Shown: one piece after another, positions 8,044 to 17,115 of the stretch | Position numbering within the stretch: position 1 is the stretch's first letter | How the letters are laid out: each line of letters opens with the position of its first letter | NCBI RefSeq assembly: GCF_023330685.1 | Contig: NZ_CP097128.1 | Coordinates: forward strand, 248,001-312,000 | DNA length: 64,000 bases | Source: Conexibacter sp. DBS9H8 | GTDB lineage: Bacteria; Actinomycetota; Thermoleophilia; Solirubrobacterales; Solirubrobacteraceae | Direction of reading: 5' to 3' | The notes under the pieces: model-generated | Told to the model about the DNA's origin: nothing | Database searches by the model: none | The model's input: only the letters and a program-made list of their open reading frames with translations | Translations under genes and position numbers: made by a program

Positions 8044-9554
8044 CCGGCCTGCTCGGCGCCGGGTCGATCCTCGGCACCCTTGCGGAGTGGCCGCTGCGAG
8101 AGGCGGCGGGGGTCGGCCTCGCCGCCGTCGCGGCCTGGGTGGTTGCCGGTGCCGAGGCGATGCTCGCTCAGGTCCTCACGATCATCGACCGAGCCGCGAA
8201 CCCGTCCCTGTCGGCGACCTGGTTCTCCGGGCGCTACTGGGTGATCGCCGGACTCGCCCTCGTGCTCACGCTCCCGTTCCTGTTCGCCGCCGCCGTACAG
8301 GCGATCGCCCGGGCCGACCTGGCGATGCTGCTGCGCGCGGGCCTCGTCGACCTCCCACTCGCCGTGCTCGCGGTCACCCTGTGCACACCGCTGATCCAGG
8401 TCCTCCTCGCCGTGACCGACGCGCTGTGCGCCGTCGTCAGCCGGAGCGGCGGGGCCGGCGCGCTCATCAACCGGGCGGTATCGGCGCTCGCCGCGGGGCA
8501 CGGCGGGTTCCTGCTGCTGATCGTCGCAGGACTGATGCTCGTCGGGGGGCTGGCGATCAGCATCGAGCTCGTCATCCGTGCCGCGGCGATCTACGTCGTC
8601 GTGCTGTTCCTTCCGCTCGGGTTTGCCGCCATGGTCTGGCCGGCCCGGCGGGTCTGGATTCGCCACATGCTCGAGGTGCTCGCTGCACTGATCCTGTCGA
8701 AGTTCGCGATGGTCGCGATCCTCTCCCTCGCCGGCGCCGCGGCGACGGCCACGGTGACCGGGCAGTCCTCTCTGACCGCCGCGCTCACCACCGGCGCACT
8801 GATGCTCCTCGCCGCGCTCTCGCCGTGGGCGCTGCTGCGGCTGCTTCCCTTCACCGAACTCGCCGCCGCACACGGGCCGCGACTGCACGGCGATCTCGAG
8901 GAAGCGGGGCAGCGGGCGCGTCACTGGGCCGGACGGGCGACCGGTGGTCCGGCCGGCCCGTCTCCGCTCGAGTCAGCCGCGGTGACCTTCGACACCCTCA
9001 GCAGCCTGCTCGGCCCGCGCGACCGCGGCGGGGCTGACTCCAGAACGGCATCGGAAGCGATGCGGAGCACCGGCGCAGCGGCGCTGCTGCCGGGGACCGA
9101 TCCTGAGAAGGGAGGCGGCTCAGGCGCCGGACGAGGTCCGGGACAGGGTGGACCACCGCACAGCGGCGGCCTCGGGCCAGACAGCGGCGGCCTCGGGCCA
9201 GACAGCGGCGGCCTCGGGCCAGACAGCGGCGGCCTCGGGCCAGACAGCGGCGGCCCGTGGCTCGGCGACGGTGACGGCGGGACGCTCGCACCGCAGGGAT
9301 CCGCCCCCGCTCGCCCGGGGGCCGCCGCCGGCCCGCCACTCGGCACGCCGGCGACCCCCGGCGCGAACGGGTTACCCGGCTCTGGTGCCGAGCCGAGCGG
9401 GGACCGGGGAGACTGGCTTGACCGCCTGTTCTCCCAGGAAACCGCGGGCGCGAGGCTCGATCTCACTGGCGCAACCGACGGGTGGTGGACCGAGCTCCCG
9501 GCCGAACCGCGCGACCGGGGCGCCATGACAGGCCCAGACGGAGCGCCAGAGTGA
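8040..9554 (+). CDS. VirB6/TrbL-like polytopic membrane protein
   Basis: 504 aa from the ATG at 8040, which overlaps the previous stop. The first ~290 residues hold six or seven hydrophobic segments, as in VirB6/TrbL inner-membrane channel components, including VIRAAAIYVVVLFLPLGFAAMVW, a block conserved in such proteins. After residue ~290 the chain becomes soluble, glycine/proline/acid-rich and contains four tandem copies of SGGLGPD. This is followed by a short C-terminal segment with tryptophans. It ends in a GTGA overlap with the next gene. In the family this subunit forms the membrane part of the DNA/protein channel; that role here is inferred. Confidence 0.7.
   Translation: MTGLLGAGSILGTLAEWPLREAAGVGLAAVAAWVVAGAEAMLAQVLTIIDRAANPSLSATWFSGRYWVIAGLALVLTLPFLFAAAVQAIARADLAMLLRAGLVDLPLAVLAVTLCTPLIQVLLAVTDALCAVVSRSGGAGALINRAVSALAAGHGGFLLLIVAGLMLVGGLAISIELVIRAAAIYVVVLFLPLGFAAMVWPARRVWIRHMLEVLAALILSKFAMVAILSLAGAAATATVTGQSSLTAALTTGALMLLAALSPWALLRLLPFTELAAAHGPRLHGDLEEAGQRARHWAGRATGGPAGPSPLESAAVTFDTLSSLLGPRDRGGADSRTASEAMRSTGAAALLPGTDPEKGGGSGAGRGPGQGGPPHSGGLGPDSGGLGPDSGGLGPDSGGLGPDSGGPWLGDGDGGTLAPQGSAPARPGAAAGPPLGTPATPGANGLPGSGAEPSGDRGDWLDRLFSQETAGARLDLTGATDGWWTELPAEPRDRGAMTGPDGAPE
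9161..9255 (+). repeat. 21-bp tandem repeat coding SGGLGPD
   Basis: Four near-identical 21-base units start at 9161, 9182, 9203 and 9224, followed by a partial fifth unit. They encode SGGLGPD repeats in the soluble tail of the VirB6-like protein. The units are almost identical at the DNA level, which indicates recent expansion. Confidence 0.9.
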
Positions 9555-11032
9555 GCCACACGCCACTGACCTTCCGTTTCGGCCCGCTTGAGCGCCGAGG
9601 CCTGCTCGGCCCCCTCGACGGCCCTCAGCTGGCGGTCCTCGCCGCCGCGGCGGTCGCGCTCGTCATCCTGCTCGATCTCAGTCCCCGGCCTGGAACCGCG
9701 CTCGCCGGCGTCAGCCTGATCGCGCTCATCACGGGCGCCGCGTTCGCTCCAGCCGGGGGCCGCCGGGCGATCCAGTGGCTTCCCACCGCGGCCGGCTTCC
9801 TCGGCCGCGGCGCCCGTGGCCGGCGCCGGTTCCGGTCCCGGGCCCCGCTCGCCGGCCATCGGGCCACCCCGTCGGTGTCCGGCGACCCGACTCCGGTCAG
9901 TCCGGTCCTCGGCGGAATCACGGTGGAGGCGCTCGCCCACCCGTCCGGAACGCTCGGGCTCATCCGCGACCGCTCAGACCGTCGGATCAGCACGGTCCTC
10001 GCGTGTGAGGTCCCGGCCCTCACCCTCCTCGATCCCGCCGACCAGGAGCGGCGCCTGACGCAGTGGGGGGTCCTGCTCAGCACGCTCGCGAGCGGACCGG
10101 TGCGCCGGCTGCAGTGGCTCGAGCGGACCGGTCCCGCCGACGGTGACGCGCTCGCTCGCTGGCTCCAGCGCGAACGCGACCCCGAGCTCGGCGTTCACGG
10201 GTCCGCGGTGATGGAGTCCTACCTCGAGCTGATCAGCGCGAGCGCCCCGGTGATCCAGTCCCACGAGCTGCTGCTCACCCTTCAGCTCGATCTCCGCCGG
10301 GTACGCGGCGGCCCGGCCGGCGTGCGGATCGCCGCGATCGAGCAGACCGAGCGGGTCGCCGGCGTCCTCGCCGGCGGCGAGGTCACCGTGCTGGGCGCAC
10401 TCGGGCCGCGTCAGGTCGAACGCGCGCTGCACACCGGTTTTGATCCCTACCTCGAATGTCAGCCCGGGCACGGCACCCCCGGGGTGCCGAACTCGCGCAC
10501 GGAAACGGGTCGCGGTGCCCCGCCGACGCCGATGGCCCTCGATGAACACTGGGATCACCTGCGCTGCGACGGGGCGCTGCATGCGACGTTCTGGATCGCC
10601 GGCTGGCCGCGGGTCGAGGTTCCCGCCCTGTTTCTCAGTGGCCTGCTCCACCGGGCCGGGACCGCGCGCGCCGTCGCGGTGACCTTTGAGCCGGTCGCGG
10701 CGGCCCGCTCGACCCGGGAGGTCGAGGCGGCGGTGACCCGTGATCGTGCCGACCGCGCGCTCCGCCAGCGCTTCGGGCAGTCAGAGACCGCTCGGCACCG
10801 CCAGTCCCAGGAAGCGGCCCTCCGGCGTGAGGCCGAGCTCGCGGCCGGCCACGGTGAGGTGCGCTTCAGCGGGTTCATCACCGTCAGCGGGCGCGACGAG
10901 GGGGAGCTGCGTCGCGGGTGTGCCGAGACGATCCAGCAGGCGGCCGCCGCTCGCCTCGAGCTGCGGCGTCTCTACGGGCAGCAGGCGGAGGCCTTCACCT
11001 TCACCCTGCCCCTCGCCCGGGGGCTGAGATGA
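9551..11032 (+). CDS. SCO6880-family conjugation protein (PrgI-like N-terminus)
   Basis: 493 aa from the GTG at 9551, overlapping the preceding stop (GTGA). Two hydrophobic segments near residues 25-45 and 50-68 form a PrgI-like membrane anchor, after the motif FGPLERRGLLGP. A soluble domain follows that resembles the N-terminal non-ATPase part of VirB4 proteins. This is the arrangement of the SCO6880 family, known from actinobacterial conjugative and type IV secretion loci. The next gene supplies the ATPase portion, so the VirB4 function seems divided between two coupled genes. It ends in an ATGA overlap. Function in translocation-channel assembly is inferred. Confidence 0.75.
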   Translation: MSHTPLTFRFGPLERRGLLGPLDGPQLAVLAAAAVALVILLDLSPRPGTALAGVSLIALITGAAFAPAGGRRAIQWLPTAAGFLGRGARGRRRFRSRAPLAGHRATPSVSGDPTPVSPVLGGITVEALAHPSGTLGLIRDRSDRRISTVLACEVPALTLLDPADQERRLTQWGVLLSTLASGPVRRLQWLERTGPADGDALARWLQRERDPELGVHGSAVMESYLELISASAPVIQSHELLLTLQLDLRRVRGGPAGVRIAAIEQTERVAGVLAGGEVTVLGALGPRQVERALHTGFDPYLECQPGHGTPGVPNSRTETGRGAPPTPMALDEHWDHLRCDGALHATFWIAGWPRVEVPALFLSGLLHRAGTARAVAVTFEPVAAARSTREVEAAVTRDRADRALRQRFGQSETARHRQSQEAALRREAELAAGHGEVRFSGFITVSGRDEGELRRGCAETIQQAAAARLELRRLYGQQAEAFTFTLPLARGLR

Positions 11033-12321
11033 CCTCCCGCCTGCCGGCCCATCGATCGACGACCCGTCATGCCCAGGCGATCTATCCGGGCGGGGGCGGT
11101 GGGGGAGGCGGCTACGGCGGCCGCGGGGTGTTCATCGGACGCCAGTCGACCGGCGGGGCCTTCTGCTTTGACCCGTGGTCCCTGTATGCCGAGGGGGCCC
11201 TCGACGACCCGAACATGATCGTGCTCGGAACCCTCGGGCAGGGCAAGAGCGCGCTCGTCAAGACGCTCGTGTGGCGGATGCTCCTGTTCGGCCGCCGCGC
11301 CTTCATCCTCGACGTCAAGCGCGAGTACGGGCCGCTGTGTGCCGCCGCCGGCGTCACGCCGGTGTCACTGGCCCCCGGGGCGGGTGTGCGCCTCAACCCG
11401 CTCACCAGCACACCGGACACCGCCGGGCGCGTCGAGCTGCTGCGCGCGATCACGGCGACGGCGATCGGCGACCGTCTCACCCAGGCCGAGGCGGCGGTGC
11501 TGCGGGAGGCGCTGCGCCGGGTTTGCGACGTCGAGACAGAGCCGACCCTGCCTCAGATCGCCGGGCTGTTGCTCGCCCCGACCGGTGACCTCGCGGCGAT
11601 CCTGCAGACGGACGTGGCGACGCTCACCGGTGACGCCCGGCGGGCTGGCCTGGCCCTGCAGGATCTCTGCGAGGGCCCCCTTGCGGGTATCTTCGACGGC
11701 CCCACGAGCTCCGGACTCGACCTCGACGCGCGGCTCGTGGTCGTCGACCTGCACGCGGTCCGCGACTCGCCGGCGGTCGGGATCCTGATGACCTGCGCGA
11801 CCGCCTGGATGAGCGCGCTGCTCGCCCGTCTGTCGGTGCGTCCCGGACCGGACCGGCTCATCAACGTCGCCGACGAGTCCTGGAAGATCGTCCAACACGC
11901 CGGCCTTGGCGAGTGGTTTCAGGCGAACTTCAAGCTCGCCCGGCAGTTCGGCGTGATGAACGTGATCGTCCTGCACAAGCTCGCCGACCTCCGCGCCGCC
12001 GGATCCGAGGGATCCCGGGCTGCCCGGATCGCGGAGGGGCTGATCGCCGACGCCTCCACCCGTGTCATCTACCACCAGGACCCGAGCCAGGCCGAGCTGA
12101 CGCGCTCGCTCCTCGGCCTGTCGGGGACCGAGGCCCGCCTTCTCACATTGCTGCGCCGCGGCCAGGCCCTCTGGCGGGTCGGTTCGGGTTCCCACGTCGT
12201 CGAGCACTACCGTTCCCGCCTCGAGGCCCGCTTCACCGACACCGATTCCGGGATGGGCGTGGAGAGTCACGCGCCCGAGCCGCCACGGCCGGGCGCGCCA
12301 GGATCGGAGGAGCGCCGGTGA
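11029..12321 (+). CDS. VirB4-like conjugation ATPase
   Basis: 430 aa from the ATG at 11029, in an ATGA overlap with SCO6880. After a glycine-rich run it has GRQSTGGAFCFDPW and a Walker A loop, GTLGQGKS, at residues 67-74. A Walker B-like segment is LINVADES (Asp282, Glu283), and a conserved block VMNVIVLHKLADL follows. These features place it with VirB4/TraC-type hexameric ATPases that power type IV secretion, although the large N-terminal VirB4 domain is absent and is probably represented by the upstream SCO6880 protein. It is followed by a GTGA overlap with the VirD4-like gene. Confidence 0.85.
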   Translation: MTSRLPAHRSTTRHAQAIYPGGGGGGGGYGGRGVFIGRQSTGGAFCFDPWSLYAEGALDDPNMIVLGTLGQGKSALVKTLVWRMLLFGRRAFILDVKREYGPLCAAAGVTPVSLAPGAGVRLNPLTSTPDTAGRVELLRAITATAIGDRLTQAEAAVLREALRRVCDVETEPTLPQIAGLLLAPTGDLAAILQTDVATLTGDARRAGLALQDLCEGPLAGIFDGPTSSGLDLDARLVVVDLHAVRDSPAVGILMTCATAWMSALLARLSVRPGPDRLINVADESWKIVQHAGLGEWFQANFKLARQFGVMNVIVLHKLADLRAAGSEGSRAARIAEGLIADASTRVIYHQDPSQAELTRSLLGLSGTEARLLTLLRRGQALWRVGSGSHVVEHYRSRLEARFTDTDSGMGVESHAPEPPRPGAPGSEERR

Positions 12322-13823
12322 GCCTCCCGCTCCTCCTGATCGCCGCGGCGCTCGCCGCCGTGGCGTGGCGCACCGATCCCGTGCGACCACGCCGGGCCGA
12401 CTCCGCGCGCTGGGCCACGGGAGCGGAGTTGGCTCCGCTGCGCACCCGTGCTCGCGCCCGCGCCGCGGGGCGACTCGGTCTCGGACGCCACCACGGTCGT
12501 ACCCTCCGCGCCGAAGCCCGCCACGCGCTGATCGCCTTCGGCCCGCCCCAGTCGGGCAAGTCAGCCGGCCTGGCGATCCCGGCCCTGCTGGAGTGGGAGG
12601 GGCCCGCGCTCGCCTCATCGATCAAGACGGACCTGTGGACGGCCACCCACACCCGCCGGTCGGCGCTCGCCAGCGGATGCGCAGGCCACCCCGGACGCGT
12701 GTTCGTCTTCGATCCGTTCGCCCTCTCCGGGGTGCATTCCCACACGTGGTCGCCGTTGCGGACGGCGGACCGCTGGGAGGGCGCCCTGGAGGTCGCCTGG
12801 CGCCTGGCGGCGGCCGGCGAGCTCGATCAGCGCGGGACCGAGGGTGGAGAGTTCTGGGCCGTCGCCGCCGAGCAGCGTCTCGCGCCGCTGCTGTTCTGTG
12901 CCGCGGCCGGCGGTCTCGGAATTGAGGACGTGCTGAGCTGGGCCTACGGCCAGGGGGCGCGTGACCTCGAGCGGATCCTCGAACGGCTCGCCGGCGAGGG
13001 GCATGACCCGGCGTGCCGAGCGGACGCCCGCGAGGCCTACGAGGCCGTCCGTGGCTTCCAGGCCCAGGCGGACCGAACCCGCACCTCGATCGAGGCGACC
13101 GTGCAGGCGCTGCTACGCGCCTACCGCTTCCCGCGGGTCGCCCGTTCAGCTGCCGGCAGCGAGATCACTCCCGAACGGCTGCTCGAGGGAGCCTCGACGC
13201 TCTATCTGATCGGCGACCCGAAGGCGTCCAAGTTGCTGCGGCCGATCTTCACCGCCCTCGTCGCCGAGGTCGTCGACGCCGCCTACGCACGCGCGAATGC
13301 GCACGGGGGCCGACTGCCCCTCCCGCTGCTGCTCTGCCTCGACGAGGCCGGGAACGTCGCCCCGATCCCGAACCTCGCCGAGGTCGCCTCGACCGCCCCG
13401 TCACACAACATCCAGCTCGTCTCGATCTTTCACGACCTCCAGCAGGCCCGAGCCCGATACGGCGGCCAGGCGGAGACGGTCGTCAACAGTCACCGCGCCC
13501 GGATGCTGCTGCCGGGGGTGGCGGACATGGAGACGTTGCGCTACTTCTCCGCGCTCGTCGGTGACACTGACGTGCCGGAGACGACGCGCAGCCGCGGGCG
13601 TGAGGGCGTGAGCACGAGCATGGGTCGCCGCCGCGTCCCGCTGCTGGCCGCCGACGCGCTGCGCCGTCTCAGAGAGGGGGAGGCGCTGCTCCTCTACGGG
13701 CGACTCGCGCCCGTGCGTCTCCGGCTGCGCCGCTACTACGCCGACCGTCGTCTGCGGCGGCTCGCCGCCACCGGGGACCGACACCACCCGACCGAAGGAG
13801 ACGACCATGCCGTTTCCGCTTGA
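12318..13823 (+). CDS. VirD4/TraG-like coupling ATPase
   Basis: 501 aa from the GTG at 12318, overlapping the previous stop. A single N-terminal hydrophobic segment (residues ~2-17) anchors a large ATPase domain. Walker A is GPPQSGKS at residues 75-82 and Walker B is LLLCLDEAGN with Asp342. The segments GRVFVFDPF, RTSIEATVQALLRAY and HNIQLVSIFHDLQQ are typical of VirD4/TraG coupling proteins (TraM recognition domain family). Coupling proteins bring the DNA-relaxase complex or protein substrates to the channel. No relaxase is encoded in the window, so the substrate is unknown. Confidence 0.88.
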   Translation: MSLPLLLIAAALAAVAWRTDPVRPRRADSARWATGAELAPLRTRARARAAGRLGLGRHHGRTLRAEARHALIAFGPPQSGKSAGLAIPALLEWEGPALASSIKTDLWTATHTRRSALASGCAGHPGRVFVFDPFALSGVHSHTWSPLRTADRWEGALEVAWRLAAAGELDQRGTEGGEFWAVAAEQRLAPLLFCAAAGGLGIEDVLSWAYGQGARDLERILERLAGEGHDPACRADAREAYEAVRGFQAQADRTRTSIEATVQALLRAYRFPRVARSAAGSEITPERLLEGASTLYLIGDPKASKLLRPIFTALVAEVVDAAYARANAHGGRLPLPLLLCLDEAGNVAPIPNLAEVASTAPSHNIQLVSIFHDLQQARARYGGQAETVVNSHRARMLLPGVADMETLRYFSALVGDTDVPETTRSRGREGVSTSMGRRRVPLLAADALRRLREGEALLLYGRLAPVRLRLRRYYADRRLRRLAATGDRHHPTEGDDHAVSA

Positions 13824-14355
13824 CCCCGTCAGCCCCGAGGACGTTGCCGACCACGGAGGCAGCGGTCTGGACGCTGTCCACCTCAGAGCCAGCGGCTGCG
13901 CAGCGAGCGAGTGCGACCGCACCGATGGCGATGACCTCGAGGACGTCGATCCCGAGCCGTCGTCGTCCCGGCGCCTGCTCTCCTGGCGCCAGTGCGCCCG
14001 GCCGAGTGAGCGCCGGGCGTGGTGGGAGCAGTTGTGGACTGATGTCTGTGACCTGCGTCGCCGCTACGGCCTCGCGGTTCGGTCACGGTGGTGGGAGGAT
14101 GAGATCCAGGTCGAGGCTCTCGCCGCCTTCTCGGTCTGGGTCGCCCTCTATGACAGCGGCGAGTGGGAGGACCCGCCCGGCAAGCTGTCGCTCATCTTCG
14201 AGCTCGAGCGGCTCGACCCGCTGCTGCGCGACGGACACGACCCGTTCGTACCCGACCGTGACCGCAGCGTCTTCGAGGTCCACGTCACCGGGCTCACCGG
14301 CGGGCCGACCACCTCAATGTCGAGGCACGCGAGCGGGCCGAGCGGCCACCCCTGA
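13807..14355 (+). CDS. DUF4913-like protein linked to the conjugation cassette
   Basis: 182 aa; the start overlaps the VirD4-like stop by 17 bases and has GGAG 7 bases before the ATG. The first ~50 residues are acidic and probably disordered. Residues ~55-130 carry RRAWWEQLWTDVCDLRRRY and WWEDEIQVEALAAFSVW, then an ELERLDPLLR helix, resembling DUF4913, a domain common on actinobacterial plasmids and conjugative elements. No catalytic motif was recognised. It is the last gene of the coupled cassette; a role as an accessory DNA-transfer protein is inferred from position only. Confidence 0.6.
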   Translation: MPFPLDPVSPEDVADHGGSGLDAVHLRASGCAASECDRTDGDDLEDVDPEPSSSRRLLSWRQCARPSERRAWWEQLWTDVCDLRRRYGLAVRSRWWEDEIQVEALAAFSVWVALYDSGEWEDPPGKLSLIFELERLDPLLRDGHDPFVPDRDRSVFEVHVTGLTGGPTTSMSRHASGPSGHP

Positions 14356-14367
14356 CATGATCGACTC

Positions 14368-15765
14368 ATGGCCCTCAGCGAGCGACACACCCACGCGTCA
14401 CATCCGCACCACCAACCGGCCCCGGTCCACCAGACCCAGCCGGGCACCCTCCTGCCCAGTCACGCCCTCGGTGACCACGGGGTGGGCGAGACGACCGCTT
14501 ATGAGCTGATCTCCAGCGACCTGCTCCTCGACGGCCAGGCGCGACTCAACCTCGCGACGTTCGTGACGACGTGGATGCCGTCGCTGGCCGCGCGGTTGAT
14601 GGGCGAGACGGCCGACAAGAACATGATCGACAAGGACGAGTACCCGCAGACCGCGCGGATCGAGTCCCGCTGCGTCAACATCCTCGCCGACCTCTGGCAC
14701 GCCCCCACCTCCGAACAGGCGACCGGCTGCTCGACGACCGGTTCCTCGGAAGCGGCGATGCTCGCCGGGATGGCGATGAAGTGGCGCTGGCGGGCCGCCC
14801 GCCGCGCCGCCGGCCAGCCGACGGACCGGCCCAACCTCGTGACCGGAGCCAACGTCCAGGTGTGCTGGGAGAAGTTCATGCGCTACTGGGACGTCGAGCC
14901 GCGGCTTGTGCCGATGGAGGGGGACCGCTACCACCTCACCGCCGAGGAGATCGCCTCCCGGGTGGACGAGAACACGATCGGCGTCGTCACCGTGCTCGGT
15001 TCAACCTTCGACGGCAGCTACGAACCGGTCAAGGCGATCGCCGCCGAACTGGACCGGATCGAGACCGAGCGCGGGCTCGACATCCCCCTTCACGTCGACG
15101 CCGCCTCCGGCGGATTCGTCGCGCCGTTCATCCAGCCCGAGCTCGAATGGGACTTCCAACTGCCGCGGGTCTGTTCGATCAACGCCTCCGGGCACAAGTA
15201 CGGGCTCGTCTACCCGGGTGTCGGCTGGGTCGTCTGGCGGGACAAGTCGGCGCTCCCGGAGGAGCTGATCTTCGACGTCAACTACCTCGGTGGCCACATG
15301 CCGACCTTCGCGCTCAACTTCTCGCGCCCCGGATCAGAAGTGATCGCCCAGTACTTCATGTTCACGTCCCTCGGCCGTGAGGGGTACCGGCGGGTGATCC
15401 AGAGCACCCATGACGTCGCCACGTACCTCAGCTCGGAGATCGAGAAGATCGGCCCCTACCGACTGATCTCACGGGGGGACGAGCTGCCGGTGTTCGCCTT
15501 CACCCTCGCCGACGGGGTCGACAAGTACACGGTCTTCGACGTCTCCGCCCGGATGCGCGAACGTGGCTGGCTGATCCCGGCCTACTCCTTCCCGGAGAAC
15601 CGGGAGGATCTCAGCGTGCTGCGGATCGTCGTCCGGGCCGGCATGAACTTCGACCTCGCCGAACAGCTGATCGAGCACCTCCGCGCCGAGACCGCCGACC
15701 TCGAATCGCTCAGCCACCCCCTTCCCGTCTCCCAGAGCGGACCCAAGCAGGCCTTCGCGCACTGA
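14368..15765 (+). CDS. gadB: Glutamate decarboxylase
   Basis: 465 aa, the usual length for bacterial and plant-type GAD. It decarboxylates glutamate to GABA using pyridoxal phosphate. The PLP lysine is Lys277 in SINASGHKYG, preceded by the HVDAASGGF motif that contacts the cofactor; TGSSEAAMLAG binds the phosphate. A histidine-rich N-terminus (residues 6-20) precedes the catalytic part. CATGAT at 14354-14359 region, a few bases before the ATG, may be a leaderless -10 box. Proton consumption by this reaction usually serves acid resistance. The APC permease at 48.7-50.5 kb could be a partner antiporter but is not linked. Confidence 0.95.
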   Translation: MALSERHTHASHPHHQPAPVHQTQPGTLLPSHALGDHGVGETTAYELISSDLLLDGQARLNLATFVTTWMPSLAARLMGETADKNMIDKDEYPQTARIESRCVNILADLWHAPTSEQATGCSTTGSSEAAMLAGMAMKWRWRAARRAAGQPTDRPNLVTGANVQVCWEKFMRYWDVEPRLVPMEGDRYHLTAEEIASRVDENTIGVVTVLGSTFDGSYEPVKAIAAELDRIETERGLDIPLHVDAASGGFVAPFIQPELEWDFQLPRVCSINASGHKYGLVYPGVGWVVWRDKSALPEELIFDVNYLGGHMPTFALNFSRPGSEVIAQYFMFTSLGREGYRRVIQSTHDVATYLSSEIEKIGPYRLISRGDELPVFAFTLADGVDKYTVFDVSARMRERGWLIPAYSFPENREDLSVLRIVVRAGMNFDLAEQLIEHLRAETADLESLSHPLPVSQSGPKQAFAH

Positions 15766-15840
15766 CTTGCCGACCCGATCCCCGTGGCACGCTGAGCGGC
15801 GCCAGCAACTACATTCCCGCACACAGGGCAACGGGAGGCG

Positions 15841-17115
15841 ATGAGCACATCAGAGTGGATCCGGCTGGCGACGATCCCGTTCTTCACGGGAGCGATCGGC
15901 TGGTTGATCAACTGGACGGGCTTGATCATGCTGTTCCAGCCGGTGAAGCTCTACGGCGTGAGGATCCCCGGCCTCCGGGATGTCGCCACCCTGCTGCCGC
16001 GCAAGCTGCAGGAGATCCCCGGCTGGATGGAGGGGAGGCTCGGCTGGCAGGGGATCGTGCCCGCGCGGGCGGCGAAGATGGGGTCGATCGCCGTCGACAA
16101 GGCGATCGCCAAGCTCGGAACCCCTGCCGAGTTCTACCAGCAGCTCGAGCCCGATGAGATCGCCAGGAAGATCGTCGAGATGTTCGGCCCGGAGGTCCCC
16201 CGAATCGTCGATGAGAGCATGTGGCGGGAGCAACCGGGGCTGTGGGGCGCGGTGCCGCCACGGGCCAAGCAGGCCGTGTATGACCGTGTCACCGCCCAGC
16301 TGCCGGTGATCGTCAAGCAGATCACCGACGAGATCGGCGAGCACATCGACCTGCTGCTGGACCCGAAGCTGATGGTGATCGATCACTTCTCGGCCAACCC
16401 GGCGCTCGTCAACCGGATCTTCCAGGACGTCGGCCAGCGCGAGCTGCGGCTGATGGTCAATTTCGGGTTCCTGTTCGGGTTCCTGTTCGGCATCCCGGTC
16501 GCCGCGATCATCCACTTCTTCCCGGACTGGTGGCTGCTGCCGATCCTCGGGGTGATCGTCGGGTGGATCACCAACCTGCTCGGGATGTTCGTGATCTTCG
16601 AGCCCGTGAACCCCCGCTACGTGTTCGGGATCAAGATCCAGGGCCTGTTTCTGCGGCGCCAGAACCAGGTCGCCGACGTGTACGCACAGATCATCGCCGA
16701 CGATGTGGTCACGCTGGAGAACATCGGCAACTTCCTGCTCACCGGCCCGCGGGCGGACCGTACCCGTCAGATGCTCGAGTCGGCGATGGGCCCGGCGATC
16801 GACCTGGCCGCCGGCCCGGCCCGGGCCGCCGTCCGCGTCGCGGTCGGAACCCGCGAGTACGACAGCATCCGCAGCTCGGTCGCCCAGCAGTCGGTCGCCT
16901 ACACGATGACCCCGTTTCTGGATCCGGAGTTCAGCCGCGAGCAGAGCGACCGGATCCGGACGCTGATCGCCGCCCGCACGCGGGAGATGGCGCCCAGGGA
17001 CTTCGTTGAGATGCTGCGGGCGGCGATCAAGGAGGATGAGTGGATGCTCTACCTCCACGGCGCGCTGATGGGCCTCGCAGGCGGCTTCATCCACCTGCTC
17101 ATCTTCGGCGCCTGA
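15841..17115 (+). CDS. DUF445 family membrane protein
   Basis: 424 aa. Hydrophobic segments occur at the N-terminus (FFTGAIGWLINWTGLIMLFQPVK), in the middle (FGFLFGFLFGIPVAAIIHFF and LLPILGVIVGWITNLLGMF) and at the C-terminus. The two GWxxNxxGxxxxFxPV-like blocks, WLINWTGLIMLFQPV and WITNLLGMFVIFEPV, are the repeated DUF445 (YheB-like) signature. A long soluble helical region lies between them. TACATT at 15810-15815 is a possible -10. The stop overlaps the next ATG (TGATG at 17113), so the two proteins are probably co-translated. Biochemical function of DUF445 is unknown. Confidence 0.85.
   Translation: MSTSEWIRLATIPFFTGAIGWLINWTGLIMLFQPVKLYGVRIPGLRDVATLLPRKLQEIPGWMEGRLGWQGIVPARAAKMGSIAVDKAIAKLGTPAEFYQQLEPDEIARKIVEMFGPEVPRIVDESMWREQPGLWGAVPPRAKQAVYDRVTAQLPVIVKQITDEIGEHIDLLLDPKLMVIDHFSANPALVNRIFQDVGQRELRLMVNFGFLFGFLFGIPVAAIIHFFPDWWLLPILGVIVGWITNLLGMFVIFEPVNPRYVFGIKIQGLFLRRQNQVADVYAQIIADDVVTLENIGNFLLTGPRADRTRQMLESAMGPAIDLAAGPARAAVRVAVGTREYDSIRSSVAQQSVAYTMTPFLDPEFSREQSDRIRTLIAARTREMAPRDFVEMLRAAIKEDEWMLYLHGALMGLAGGFIHLLIFGA

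Noticed and set aside
9161..9255. Possible CRISPR-like array
   Set aside because: Units are directly adjacent with no spacers and are in-frame coding repeats.
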